Shown: positions 36,301 through 48,374, numbered from the stretch's first letter. The stretch is DNA of 64,000 bases from Zeugodacus cucurbitae (GCF_028554725.1 NC_071670.1:20216001-20280000), one strand, 5' to 3'. Translations and numbers: made by a program. Notes: a model not told the origin generated them from the letters alone.

Positions 36301-36650
36301 TAAGACGTATGTACTAGGGCCCTTAAAATTATTCGATTAACCTGAAAACCGATTTTTCGAATATCCGGTTTGTAACTGTTCGTATGAATATTAACCGGTT
36401 AGTACTATTCGATTAGTCCCAATGTTACGACTATTCGAATAGTCGTTTTAATGCGGTTATTCAATTAGTTATACTGTCACTATTCGAATAAATGAAAATT
36501 GTTTGAAATCTTAAGTCTTTGATTTTTTAAAGTTTCCGCATTCCAGCCACTTTATCAGAATTAGAGAAGACGTCCTCCATTGCTAGAATTATTTTGACAC
36601 CACGTAGAAGCTGCTTGCAACCATACGTTTTATGAAAAATACTGATTTAA
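36301..36650 (-). mobile_element. TTCGAAT-motif repeat, copy 1 (partial)
   Basis: It has many copies of ATTCGAATAG / CTATTCGAAT in both orientations. An interior stretch (about 36545-36625; CCACTTTATCAGAATTAGAG ... ACACCACGTAGAAGCTGCTT) closely matches 51600-51672. Relative to the copy at 51387-51861, the flanking motif arrays are in the opposite orientation or rearranged. Confidence 0.6.
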
Positions 36651-36879
36651 TACATCTGCCCAGTTGAAATGGTTAAAAACTATTTCGTCATTACTTGATG
36701 GTTCTCGTGAAATCATTGTATTTTTTGGTATTTTAAAGCAAGTTTTTTGTTAGTTTTAATTTTTCACTAGAAGTTTTGCGTAGAATATATGGTTCCTTAA
36801 ACATAACGGTACCTCCAGCTATCTGCGCTGAGTGTACAAAACTTTGAATCGATTTTCCGAAATATGTCATTTTTAAAGT

Positions 36880-37190
36880 CGGTGACCAGCCTACAGAAAA
36901 AACTACTGCATCGAACGTTTTGAAATTTTGAACAAATATTCTACATGTATATAGCTCTCGAATGATGTCGAGTTTTTACAATAATTTTAATTACTAACAA
37001 TTTTACAATAACAAATAGGTCGATTTTTTCGTCTAAAATCGTCATTTTGGCTTGAAAATGGTACCAAAAATTGAAAAGTTTAAAAATTAAAAAAAACTCG
37101 ACGTCAATTGAAAGATAAACTAATAAACTAAAGAAAGCATTTTAATTTTTTGGTTTCGGATGATCCAGTGATGCTGTAGGCTGGTCACCG
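36880..37190. mobile_element. 311-bp foldback MITE
   Basis: The ends are CGGTGACCAGCCTACAG and its exact inverse CTGTAGGCTGGTCACCG. Further in, GATGTCGAGTTTTT and AAAAACTCGACGTC also pair, so most of the element could fold into a hairpin. Superfamily not determined. Confidence 0.7.
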
Positions 37191-37922
37191 CATAACAACT
37201 TTTTTTCGAGGTGCCTGCAGAGATTGACGATAAATCCGTTATTCCTCGCTATTTTTCGATAAAACTTGCTTTTAAGTATCCTTCAAATGTTGTACTTTCA
37301 TATAATAATAAGTAAAATAAACATAATAAATAAGCAATAATGAATATTGCGGATGCACCACAGAACATCATACCTTGTTCGTATGCATTGTCTTTTACGT
37401 TGTCGATGTCAGCCTGTGTTTCCTCGATTAGCTTTATCGGCATGAAGTCAGTGCTAAAATATTTGAATTGTATGTAATATTAATGTCTTGTAGAAATGTT
37501 TCCTTTTTGAATACTACTTAATTTTTTGTGGCACTTTCTTCACTGTTTGCTCTATCCTGTCTCCATTCGGCAGTGACTATACTTTTCTCTCGTTCAATTC
37601 ATGTTGCATGTTCGGTTAAACAACTCTCTTTACATTTGAGCTTGTACTTAGCTGTGCTCAAATTTATTTTTGCCGGGGTAGTTTATATAAAAGTATATAT
37701 ATATATTGTATGTATATATATATACATATATGTATGTTTGTTTTGCTTCTTTGGATATTATATGTTATTTAGATATGTACATACTTATTTATATGCATGT
37801 GTCTAACAACAACGTCTGGTTGTGAATGATTTAGCCCAGGCAGACAGCGGTCGTGTTTGTAACATCGTCGTTGTTCTTTTATTATCCATGTATGTATATT
37901 GCGCATATTTCATTTTGTATGA
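37191..37922. other. Non-coding DNA with a TATATG microsatellite
   Basis: The microsatellite lies at 37694-37738. The frames at 37249-37443 (minus) and 37528-37806 (plus) show no domain I can name. Confidence 0.4.
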
Positions 37923-38556
37923 GCTCTTTCACACAGGTCAACTCCTGTTGCGGCAATTCTTAGTTAATAGGATAGGGGGCGACGAAGAGAGGAGAATCGC
38001 GCCGAGTCTGACCGTTTTCACACGGGCAATTTTTGTCGCGGCAATTCTTAGTTTTATAGGAGAGGGGCGACGAAGAGAGGAGAATTTCTGTCTCTCTCGC
38101 TTCCCTTGGTCGCCCCCTCTCCTATAAAACTAAGAATTGCCGCGACAAAAATTGCCCGTGTGAAAACGGTCTCTGCGGTGTTCGGCAACACGCCTTGTGT
38201 TCTTATTCTGCTACGTAACCTTCACTTCGCTGCTACGTAACAGTGTTGCATTTGCGCACATTTTAAAATTTATGTATGCAATATAGTATTTAAAAATTTT
38301 CATTTTATAATTTAGTTTTTGTATGTAATTTGCAAATACATTTAGAAATATGCGTAATAATAAAAATAGTTAATGAAATATATTTTTTTGTTTGGAAACG
38401 ATGCGTACAAGAAGTTGAGAATATGATATGAAAGAGAATGAGTGAAAAACACGAACAGAGTTGTCGAACACAAATTGCTCGTATGAACGCAAAGGGCGAC
38501 AGAAAAGAGAATCGCCCGAGAATTTGCTACAGGAGTTGACCCGTCTGAAAGAGCTT
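37923..38556. mobile_element. Harbinger-like MITE containing a second MITE
   Basis: The outer ends are AGCTCTTTCACACAGGTCAA and an inverse with two mismatches (TTGACCCGTCTGAAAGAGCT, near 38536-38555). The GCTCTTTCA start resembles PIF/Harbinger-type ends. A second inverted-repeat element (38010-38171) sits inside it and shares the GCGGCAATTCTTAG and GGGGCGACGAAGAGAGGAGAAT phrases, so the two are related. Confidence 0.6.
38010..38171. mobile_element. 162-bp near-perfect palindromic MITE with TCT duplication
   Basis: The arms of about 62 bp are inverse to each other (GACCGTTTTCACACGGGCAA ... TTGCCCGTGTGAAAACGGTC), with a loop of under 45 bp. TCT flanks both sides (38007-38009, 38172-38174), matching the 3-bp duplications of Harbinger-type elements. 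Confidence 0.8.
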
Positions 38557-39549
38557 TATCCAATCATCCTTGTTCTCGTTTCTGTTTTTGTTATCACTGA
38601 TATTTGATATAAATAGGAATGTACATATGTAGCTCTGACTCCAGCAAAAGGATGTCTAGGCGATAATGTTGTGAAAGGGAGTGGAACTCCATTGTACACA
38701 AATACAGAATATAAAACGACTGTCTTCAAATATCGTTTTCGAGAGGCTGAAAAAAAAACAATAACGTAGCCGACGTGGCAAACTGAATAGAACACGAAAT
38801 TGTATTTTGATAACTGAGAGATACATACGTACATACATATGTGGTCCATTTAAATGTACAGGTATAAATATATAACTATACATATGTATGTACACTGTAT
38901 CCTTATACCGGCATGTTTGCGTGCCAAGCACAATTCAACATCCAAAATATATATGTAAATACATATGCTGATGTATATTATGTATTACTTGTAAATAACG
39001 AAACTTTATTACTCGTTCCCTTCGTTGTTGTTGCTGCATATGAACACAAGTCGTAAATAAGTTTGTATACCGAACACACACACAAATAACTGGTACATGT
39101 ACGTGGATACATGTAGTCTGTCTGCTGGTTGGCGCAGTAAAAAATTATTGATTTTTGCAAAATTTTTACTTCCCCCAAATGGCTTCAGATCCCGTTCGCG
39201 TGGGCTTCGTTCAGAAATTTGAAGCGAAGTTTCTCGTTTAAATTCAAGTAAGACAAAATCGAAAAAGTAACAACAACTATAAACCTAGCAAAAGTTGCGA
39301 AAACTGCAAGCATAACAAAAATCAAATTACACAAGAAATTCAACAATGACAACTATGACTAGAATCACACTTGCTATGTCCAGTTATGTGTGGCAATTTC
39401 GGGGGTTAACATTTACTATTTATTTTCGGTGGTTTTTTTTCGATATAATTTATTTGTGTAATTTAAATATGACCTATCTGTAGGTTTATGTTTTTGTGCA
39501 TAATTTATGATGCATTTAATAAAAAAATGTTTATTTAGAGAAGAAAAAT
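38557..39549. other. Non-coding DNA
   Basis: TATG microsatellite units occur around 38823-38895. No coding frame is supported. Confidence 0.4.
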
Positions 39550-39550
39550 G

Positions 39551-39943
39551 TTCATCCACCGAGGTAATAGCAGGACTCGGCCACACATGTCCCCATCCTT
39601 TATAATTTATTTAAAAGAATTTTACTCTGCTTTGTAGCAGCGTGCTATTTAGTTGCATTCTTAACAAACGGTTCGAATTCTAATATTCTTCTATTATTTA
39701 CTTATATAAGAAGATTCCAATACGATTTTAAAAGTACTTATTGTAGCTAGACGTTCATCCACCGAGGTAATAGCAGGACTCGGCCACACATGTCCCCATC
39801 CTTTATAATTTATTTAAAAGAATTTTACTCTGCTTTGTAGCAGCGTGCTATTTAGTTGCATTCTTAACAAACGGTTCGAATTCTAATATTCTTCTATTAT
39901 ATACTTATATAAGAAGATTCCAATACGATTTTAAAAGTACTTA
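39551..39943 (+). repeat. Tandem duplication, two units of about 203 bp
   Basis: The second unit starts at 39754. The units are nearly identical (one clear difference: TTATTTACT versus TTATATACT), so the duplication is recent. The start of each unit (GACGTTCATCCACCG in the second) resembles the RTE-like LINE at about 35598-35612, so the unit may derive partly from such an element. Confidence 0.85.
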
Positions 39944-39988
39944 TTTATTTTTCTGTAAATTAGAAGTTTAAAGAACAAATATTTAATG

Positions 39989-41177
39989 TCCGACCGATAC
40001 CCAATTTTTGGCCGAAGCCGATGCCAGCACCAAATGAGTATTATCTGTTCCTATCTATGGCGAATGATTATGATTATGAAAATTGTCTCAAGAGACACTT
40101 AAAAAAAAAATACTCTCCCAGTTTTTTGCCAATAGCAACAAGGGTTTCAATAAGAGTGACATTATGAAATTATCTTCAAAACCTCAACAAGTTGTTGAAC
40201 AAAACTGTGCATATTTGAAATAAATCGGATCATTCTAAATAATGTAAATGAATTTAGAACAAAACAAGTAAGGTATAGCTAATTTCGGATGCAACCGAAC
40301 ATTTTATACTATCGCAATTTATTGCTATAGTTTTATTAAGGTATCACACAATTTGACCCATATATTCGGCATAAAGTCCAATAGAATAACGGAATAATCA
40401 TACAACTTTTATGAGGGCTGAGGTAATTCCTGAAACAATTTCACTCATTTTCACCACCAACATACATTATATCCAAGATTATATGCTGACTTAATTTGGC
40501 TCAGATGAAATCATATAGCCGATATATGCGGAGTAAAGCCTACCGTATTTTTGAAAGACCTATAATTAGGAAAAGCCTATATTAAGTCCTCTGAATTACA
40601 TTAAAATATCTGAGGGATTTACCGATCTTTTCGGTAAAAAATTACCTTAGCCACTGAGTTCTTCATGTTCAATATCCGGGGCATTGAAAAGTTATAGTCC
40701 GATTTCGACAATTTTTTCACAAGTGATGCCACAGATCATACACAGTATTTGTGTAAAGTTTTATTCCGCTATCTTCATTGGTTCCTTATGTATATGTTAT
40801 AAAGTGAAGGAATAAGATGGAATTCAAAATAGAGTTAATGCGAAGTTGTCGTGGTTGAGAACCGATTTCCTCCATTTTCCACGTGTCATCAGGGTATCAA
40901 GAAAATATTTACCGAATTTCATTGACCCATAAGTGGGTGACGCCACGTCCATTTTCCATTTTGTAAAAAAATCTGAGTGCAACTTCTTCCTGTCATTTCT
41001 CTTTCTACTCTCTTTAGCAACTTTGTTGCGAAAGTATAATAATGAAGTTCTTTATACTAGGCTTAATATTATCATCGTGATGAACGATTGGTTTAGGCCA
41101 AATATGATCGATGCCAATGGTGAATTTTGTGGCCGATACTGGCCGATGTCGATGCCAAGGCCGATTAATCGGTCGGA
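39989..41177. mobile_element. Inverted-repeat element split by a family U insertion
   Basis: TCCGACCGATA at 39989 and its inverse (AATCGGTCGGA, 41167-41177) mark the ends. GGCCGAAGCCGATGCC-like phrases follow inside both. A family U copy occupies 40265-41038. The outer element alone would be about 415 bp. No target duplication was identified. Confidence 0.55.
40265..41038 (-). mobile_element. Dispersed repeat, family U, copy D (both ends, internally deleted)
   Basis: It begins with the inverse of the family's 3' tail (CAAGTAAGG...CCGAACATTTTATACTATCGCAA) and ends with the inverse of its 5' end (AGCAACTTTGTTGCGAAAGTATA). At 774 bp it is shorter than the 1.07-1.2 kb copies. Confidence 0.75.
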
Positions 41178-42129
41178 ATCTACAAATATTATATCAAAAG
41201 TATAAATGAAGGATTATATCGGTGCCTTGAAAGAGGTTACGCTTCTATTAGAGTGTATTCTGTGGATTAACTTTATTGATTTTAACGGCAGCATACGTTA
41301 TAAGTGAGTTTAATATGGTTACACAATTGGTCACTTTTAACAGCTTTTCTCTCTTTTAGCTTTCAATAGCCTTCAAAAAATAAAATTCACTCCGAACTGT
41401 GATTATTGAAGCATTAAAAGGTATCTATAGAAGCAAGTTATATGTTTTCTTGTCACTATTATTTTTTCTAAATTACATATATGTATGTATATTCACTTTA
41501 TTTTATAATACATGTAACTATTGTGTATGTATGTGTTTTCTTTTCAATATGCGTACAAATGTATGTGAGTGCGTCCTCTGACTGTCCCCCACTTGAGTGC
41601 TCAATGCCATTGAATTGTGGAAGACTGAAAAGAGCGGTGCCAGGGGATCACCTCGAAAGTGTAAAATTCTATGGTATGTGGATTGTTTAGGAATCTTTTT
41701 ATAATTCACCGTATTTTACTGCAATTCTAAAGAGCGTTTCATTTCAACACAATTGAATGCAAGTTGTTGTTTGCAGCGTGGCTACGAATGAAAGGCAGTT
41801 AGTGCATTGCATTTGTGAAAGGCCTAGATTTTTGCCACGGTAGAACAGCACAATCAACCCATGTGTGACACACCGAGGCTCGCTATTGCCGCATTTAGCC
41901 CACAATGTATTTGGTGTTTAAAAGTATTACTTTTTAGACACATTGAAAGAATCATTAGAAAGAGGACAGCCGCTCGTTCGTGTTGTAAAACGACTGCAAA
42001 AATTATTTTGCTCAACAAATCATAAAAGAAAGAGTTAAAAATCTGTGAATACATACATACATATGTACATATATTTAAGTATAAAGTATACACAAAGCTG
42101 TGGGCGAAATAACTTATTCTTGATTCTTT
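41178..42129. other. Non-coding DNA
   Basis: Unique and AT-rich with a TATG run near 41480. Frames at 41399-41690 and 41854-42162 have no domain support. Confidence 0.4.
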
Positions 42130-42420
42130 GCAAATTTTTTGTTCGCCTCCATACCAATACAAGAACTACTTTAAAATTGTTCCTTGATATTAAAATTTTA
42201 AATTTTGTATTATACCCTGGTCAAAAAGCTCGATTTATGGAAGGAAATTTGTATGAAATTTGACTTCTATTGCCAATTCAAGAGTTCGAGTTAAGGAGAA
42301 CTTCGAGTTATAGAAGTTTGTGTTATGGAAGGAAATTTGTATGGAATTTGATTTCTAAACGCTATTGTCAATACAAAAGTTCGAGTTATGGAGATCTTCG
42401 AGTTATGGAAGTTCCACTGT
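42130..42420 (+). mobile_element. Pogo-like MITE, family P, copy 4 (5'-truncated)
   Basis: It matches the family from the TTTGTTCGCCTCCATAC phrase to the right terminus GAAGTTCCACTG followed by TA. The section with GAGTTATGGAAGG is locally duplicated. Confidence 0.75.
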
Positions 42421-44284
42421 ATTTAGGTTTTTAAAGATATTGTAATGTTTTTTTTTTTCAATTAAAAAGTGAAGTTTTCCTTTCAATAATGTGTTCTGAA
42501 GTAAAAAAAAAAAATTAATTAGAACTGTTATTTTATACAGACGCTTATAAAATCTTTACCATATTATTTTGTCATCGTCTCTATTGTATAAAAATTTCAT
42601 TCTGATGCGTAGAAAAATTAACCGAGAAATAAGAATGTGCCGTAATTAAACTTGTTACATATAGTTGCATTACTTTTTAACCACAACAACGACACATCTC
42701 AGTTCACATTCCTCATATTTTTTTAAGAAATAACGACATACATACATACATATTTTGTGTAACAACGCATACTGTCTTAGGGTGAAGCTAGTTTTCTCTT
42801 CAGAAAGAACGACATATTTTGTGTTAGAACGATATTTATGAAAAGGGAATTAAATTTTCCATGTTGCTTTTTTCAACAATAATGACACATTTAACTTATG
42901 ACGGCGAAATTGATTTATATTTTTCACAAATAACGAGATAATTCAAAAGGGGTCACGTTTATGTCTATGGCAAAACTTCAGTACACTCTTTTTAGTCCAT
43001 ATTATGAAATATATTACATGCCACTAGTTTTTTTATACACTTATGGCATTTTTCTATATTTGCTAAATAAGAGACAATTAAAAACTTAAAATCGTTCTCC
43101 TGAAAAATCAAAGGCCAGGCAAAATATACATGTAATATCAAATCGAATAGCGGTGGTAACGCAGCGTAACATACACTTTCCTGCATATCCATGGCATAGG
43201 TAGGTCTGTTCATGCATCATAAATTACACCAAAGTGCAGACAACTTAGCAGCCGGTTTGAATACATTCATGTGCCTTCTTACAATTGTGTCGTCTGACAC
43301 CCCACCTCAGCGGATGAACGCATAGTTTTCGCACTCAGATTCCGTGTACATGTGTATATATATATGTATATAGGATTTGTTATTGTATACATATGATGAC
43401 TTGCGTAGTTTCCAGCAGCGAAAGGCGTAAGTGAGACAGCAGATAATTGTACTGCATGGAAAAGTATGTATGTATGTATGTAAATAGAAATAGAGACAAA
43501 GAATTAGAGGATTAAAAAATAAATGCATACACATAGCAGAAAATGTAGCGCAAAGCAAAAATGTGTGGGCGGGCATGACATAATATTATGTGTGCTTTGT
43601 ACTCTGTAGGCCACCCTTGATGGCAGCAGCTGCGACTGTCATTGCAGTTTTCTTTACCAACACTTGCTTATGTATGCACAACGAAAGAATTCAACGCTAA
43701 ATTTTAAAGGAAATCTGCTTAAAAATTGCAACTAATTGCAAAAAATATGACAATCTTGGGTTAAATGGAATATTCAAAACAATTTATTCATGAGTTACAT
43801 ATGTACATAAGTAGTACATACTGATTTTAAAGTAATTCAATAGCAGTCTTTCATACGCCATATGTGCATGAGACTTAGAATGCAACCATTATATTCGAAG
43901 CGCCCTTATATTCTCTGAATCCTGAATGAAAAAACTGTCTAAAATTTGTATGACAATTTATATTTTCCATAAATTCAGCAAATTTCGCTTACATATTTTT
44001 GTATTTTAATCAACTGAAACATTCAGCGTAGACGGCCTTGTCGTGTTGCAGCAGACAGGTTGCATGCAATCGCACCCAAAAAGAGCTTATCACTCAATTG
44101 CGCTTTGCTGATTATTTGTACATATTTACATCTAAATATGTGCCTAAATATGTAATTCCGACATACACACATATTTACTTATTTACAAATGTATGTAGCA
44201 GCGAATAAAATGTCACAGTAAAAAGTATTGTCGTATTAGAAATGTCGCTGATTGTGGTGAAATTTGTGTGAAGAGCTGTGTATA

Positions 44285-44313
44285 ATACATACATATGTAT
44301 GTATGTATGTATA
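44285..44313. repeat. ACATATGTATG microsatellite
   Basis: ACATACATATGTATGTATG type, palindromic about ACATATGT. It is one of more than ten such blocks in the window. Confidence 0.8.
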
Positions 44314-44965
44314 TTAAGCACTTTTTAAACTTTTTTTACACAAGTGTGAAAATAAAGCATTAATATTATTATAAAGTATAATACAGATAGAATCTACTAC
44401 TGTAGACTAAGATACTGGTTTTAATTATTTTTAAAATCTTTTACAACCACAGAAACAGATATAAAAGGACAGAAATAAATATACGATTTTATAAAAAACG
44501 CACAATCCAAGATACACCTTGGTCCATGGATATTGTTGGAACCCTTATGGTTTTTTTAAGTGTTATTTTTCATTATTTGAATTTATAAAATAAAATAGAG
44601 AAGCACACGACTCTGTTAATAAGCTAATAAAGTATAAATTTATCCCTAATATAAATATGTATGTCCCAAATCGTTGTCGTAATCCAATTAGAAACTTATA
44701 GAAACTTCAATAGAGCCACGCTTGAAGTACCAAAGAAAACTAAATAAACGTTTCGGCCTATGACCTGCCATCAAGAGGATGTGAATGCCTTAACTTCAAA
44801 TTTATATCAAAAGCTCTTTTAAAGTAAAAAGCATTTATTATATTATGTTCGTTGGTTTTAAACAAATTTCCCTACATCTGCAGGAGGGTGTTCCATTATT
44901 GTATGTGTTCACTCTTGTATCACCTCATATTTTCTATATATGAATTGTGAAATTAAATTCAAAAT

Positions 44966-45002
44966 GTGACAACTTGTGACAACTTGTGACAACTTGTGAC
45001 AA
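44966..45002. repeat. Short tandem repeat, unit GTGACAACTT
   Basis: About 3.7 perfect copies of a 10-bp unit. Confidence 0.85.
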
Positions 45003-46023
45003 GGAGGTAGAGGAGTTAAAAAGCCCTTAAATTCGTGTGACGTAATTTATGGATGGCCCCTTATCTTATTTTGAGTTGTGAAAATTATCAAATATAAATT
45101 TAAAAAAATATTTGAAAGTACACAATTTTTCGATAACTAATCTTATAGTTAAAACCTCTAGTTTTCACCCTCTAAGCCTTATGCAGATCAGCTGTGGCCT
45201 TCAATGCATTGAAGAACCATTTAATACATTTTATACCACTTTCATAGTAATATTTAACAAACTCACTTTTCCTGAGCCAGTAATACAAATATGCATACAT
45301 ATCTACACACTATATGTATTTTACGTTTGAATGTATGCTCGCACATAACCATGGGGTAGTGCATTGCTTTTGAGGTCGGAAATGGCGCGAGTGCGCGCGA
45401 AACTTGTAATTTTTCCATCGGCTAACATATTATTAAGCCCACATGGCGAGCGCTCGTCACACCGTCGTTGCTACCACATTTCCATGTGTACGTCATTACC
45501 GTGTAGCCGCTAATCGCTTAAAAGAGAGAAACATGGCAACAGTGCTTCAGTTACGGCGCGCCAAAATGAACAGTGAACGCTGTTCGCGTGTTTTATTGCT
45601 TCAATATGTGTTGTTTGTTGTTTTTTTTCTACTTTTTTAACTTTGTATAAACTATGACTGACTTTATGTGCCGCGCCGATTAGAACTGGTTAAGTAGACA
45701 AGCCAGAAACGCCTACACCGTATAACTGAAATTAAATTGTAAATACACATGTTTATTTGGATGTGTGTATGTATTTACATACCTTTTGTCACACACACAT
45801 GTATATATGTACATACATACATAGTTATGTTTATTGAGCATATGCATATATGTGCGTTTTGTTATTGTAATTTATCACCTATTTTATCACCTATTTTATT
45901 TATTAATCTTGCTCACTTGCATATGTTAATACATATGTACGTATATGTGTTAATGTTGCCAATTAATTATAAAAAATATTAACTCAAAATTATTAGTTCA
46001 AAATACATATTATATATACATAT

Positions 46024-46541
46024 TAGTGATGAGCGGTATTGCTATTTTATATGAGTATCACTGTGATTTTATATGAGTGGGCTTTAGTATAGTATCCCCC
46101 GATTTCAGGGTTGGTTGGAAAGCGGACGATCTCCAGATTACGAATATATATAATAGCAGGAGACTTATAGTTTTCGAGATATTCGCATTTTAAGTTGAAA
46201 ATTTCACAAATATTATGTGGCGATATTTCGTTTATTAGTTAACTTTTAATGACATATATAATGCGCTTATTATACACTAACACTTCACTAAATTGTTTCC
46301 ACATATTTATTTAATATCAATTAGTTTAATATTTGCTTTAAATAAGCATTTTAATTTTTACACAATTTTGTTTATATGCACAATAACCATGTTGACAAAA
46401 ATTGGGGGATACTTTCCCCTTTTTTACATTTTCATATTAATTAATTTTAACAATATCTAAAATTTACCTGCTTTTGTAATCACAACTCACTAATTAATAA
46501 ATTTTGAAAAATCGCCGGCAGTGAAATATCGCTCATCACTA
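46024..46541. mobile_element. hAT-like MITE with 8-bp target duplication
   Basis: The ends are TAGTGATGAGCG and its inverse CGCTCATCACTA. ATACATAT lies exactly on both sides (46016-46023 and 46542-46549). An 8-bp duplication and a TAGNGATG-type start are characteristic of the hAT superfamily. At 518 bp and non-coding, it contains GTATCCCCC/GGGGGATAC as an inner inverted pair. Confidence 0.9.
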
Positions 46542-46549
46542 ATACATAT

Positions 46550-47700
46550 CATTCATAAAAGTGAATTATATTTATAAAGTTCATAGGCAAAATGTTTAAC
46601 TTTGTATTAAAAATCCTTTAAAAGATGCGTAACACGTTCGAAATTGCAATATTTTCAAATTGCCAGTGATTTATTTTAAATACGATTAAAATTTGGACTT
46701 ACTCAATCTACTTATGTAGGTCTTATCTGTTTTAAATTCTCATCGTGTTATTTATACAATTTTTCATATCATTAATTTTCGATGAGAAATCCATATACAA
46801 AGCACCAAGGAGGCAACTATGCAATAAATATGTACATACATACATACATAAATATGAGTTCTTTAGCGAATTTTCTAATTTATTTTTCACTCTTTATTTA
46901 TACTGTTATTATTCCATCTAATCTATTCCACCAACAATGATAACGTTCCTTATACATAATTAACTAGCATTGGTGTGTCTGATTGCTATCAATTTTTGAG
47001 CGTTTCATTTTAAAGTTTGTTGTGACTTTTTAGCAGATTCCATGTGCCATTGCACCACTGATAAAATCGACTCATTACAGTATTTTCGTTATTGATGAGC
47101 ATTATGTGTTTGTTATATGTACGCTTATACACATGTCGTGATACTCATTTTGATTTCTCGTTCAGTAACTTTTTATAAACATACATACATATGTACATAA
47201 ATACTTACTTAGTTTTTTTTTATATTACAAAAATGTAGAATGTTCCGTTTCCAACCTCCTAATGCGTATGTACGTATGTAAGTAGAAAGCAACTGTTCGT
47301 CGTGTCATGTTATCAGTATTGATTTTGACATTTGTCGATAGTCTGTCCTTTCATTCAGTTTGCGCGCGCTCAATCAACTCTCCTCACAGGCAGTAGATTT
47401 GGCCTACTAACGCGAGCATTATTCATAAGGGTGAAATGTTTTATTTTATTTTGTAGTTTGTAAATAAATGTGAAAAGTGATAAGAGTCTTATGGTCATAA
47501 AAGGCGCAATTCAAAAAAATATAAATACATACCTACATATTTGTAATGTAAAGTACATATATAATTATTAATACTCCATTTTTACATAATTTTATGAACA
47601 CACACACACACTTACATTCAATATATATTCAATATAATTTTACATACATACATATATTATTTTAAGTTTTAAAAGTTCCTAACATCTAATTAACAAATTT
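46550..47700. other. Non-coding DNA with an initiator-like motif
   Basis: TTCAGTTTGCGCGCGC at about 47356-47371 contains a TCAGTT initiator match in a GC-richer island (47330-47420). It could be a transcription start, but no TATA or DPE at standard positions supports it. Microsatellites sit near 46830 and 47180. Confidence 0.35.
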
Positions 47701-47728
47701 ATTTCTTCATTTCTATTTGCAGGTAAGA
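47701..47728 (+). promoter_or_regulatory. Candidate recursive-splicing (ratchet) site 2
   Basis: The pyrimidine-rich tract TTTCTTCATTTCTATTTGCAG is followed directly by GTAAGA, giving an acceptor-donor junction at 47722/47723. The form matches Drosophila ratchet points. It is also the start of a small exon-like segment, so the site could work as an acceptor, as a ratchet point, or as both. Confidence 0.6.
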
Positions 47729-47832
47729 CATTTCCTTCAACTTGTTTGAGAGAATATGGATATTGCTAACTATTTTAATTACGTTAACTTGATGGACTCA
47801 TATATATCAAAATGGATTGAAAGCGGTTTATT
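47723..47832 (+). CDS. Smr: Candidate first coding exon of Smr
   Basis: The segment runs from a strong acceptor (TATTTGCAG) to a strong donor (GTAAGT at 47833). An in-frame TGA (47747-47749) precedes the ATG at 47756, and the frame is then open to the donor for 25 codons plus two bases (MDIANYFNYV...SKWIESGL). The large Smr exon at 58697 begins with the single base needed to complete a codon, so the phases agree and the splice gives a continuous frame. No domain is visible in the 26 residues, and I do not recognise the peptide from SMRT/NCoR proteins. A one-in-three chance phase match and the short length keep this uncertain. Exon and intron roles may both be used, given the ratchet-like acceptor. 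Confidence 0.55.
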
Positions 47833-47838
47833 GTAAGT

Positions 47839-48374
47839 TGTTTTCTTTTAGAAATTATTAATAATTAAAAATTTGGAAGTATATTTCCATATTTCTGGTA
47901 GGGCTCCATCTAGGAAAAAGATATCCATTACAGTTTCAATATATGACTTTAGTAATTTGCATCTCGAGTTGTATAAGTACGTTATATGGCGTTAAAAAGA
48001 TGAGATTTGGTACTAAAACAATTTCTCAGACAGTTTTGTTAAGCTTTATACAGTATGCCGAGGAAATACGTCGTATTTCACAGTTTTTCTGAAAATTTTA
48101 ATAATGTGTATGATACCGATATTGTAAGAGCTGTGCAATTTTGGTTTCATCGATTATGTTATGGAATTTTTGATGTCAAATATGCACCACACTGGAAGGT
48201 ATTGGTCCATAATATCGCTAAAATAATGGAAATGGAGCCCAACTCATGTAAGCTCTGTTTCGAAATCTTAAAATTGAGATATTTTCCAAACCTCAGCAAA
48301 CTGAATCTGACTGACTGAAATCGGATCATTCTAACTAATAAATGAATTTCTTTTTACTACACCTTATGTATGTA
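47839..48374. other. Intronic DNA
   Basis: The frame at 48055-48318 (87 residues) has no domain or splice support I can see. Otherwise AT-rich. Confidence 0.4.

Larger units (their letters stand above)
42421..46023. other. Long non-coding stretch, mostly unique
   Basis: It holds a 10-bp tandem repeat (44966-45002), ACATATGTATG microsatellites (44285-44313 and near 43464-43482, 45800-45825) and a mixed-composition stretch at 45340-45710. The latter could be regulatory or an untranslated exon, but I see no decisive motif. No coding frame is supported. Confidence 0.45.

Noticed and set aside
48055..48318. 87-residue frame as an exon
   Set aside because: Lacks a supported acceptor or donor in phase and has no recognisable domain.
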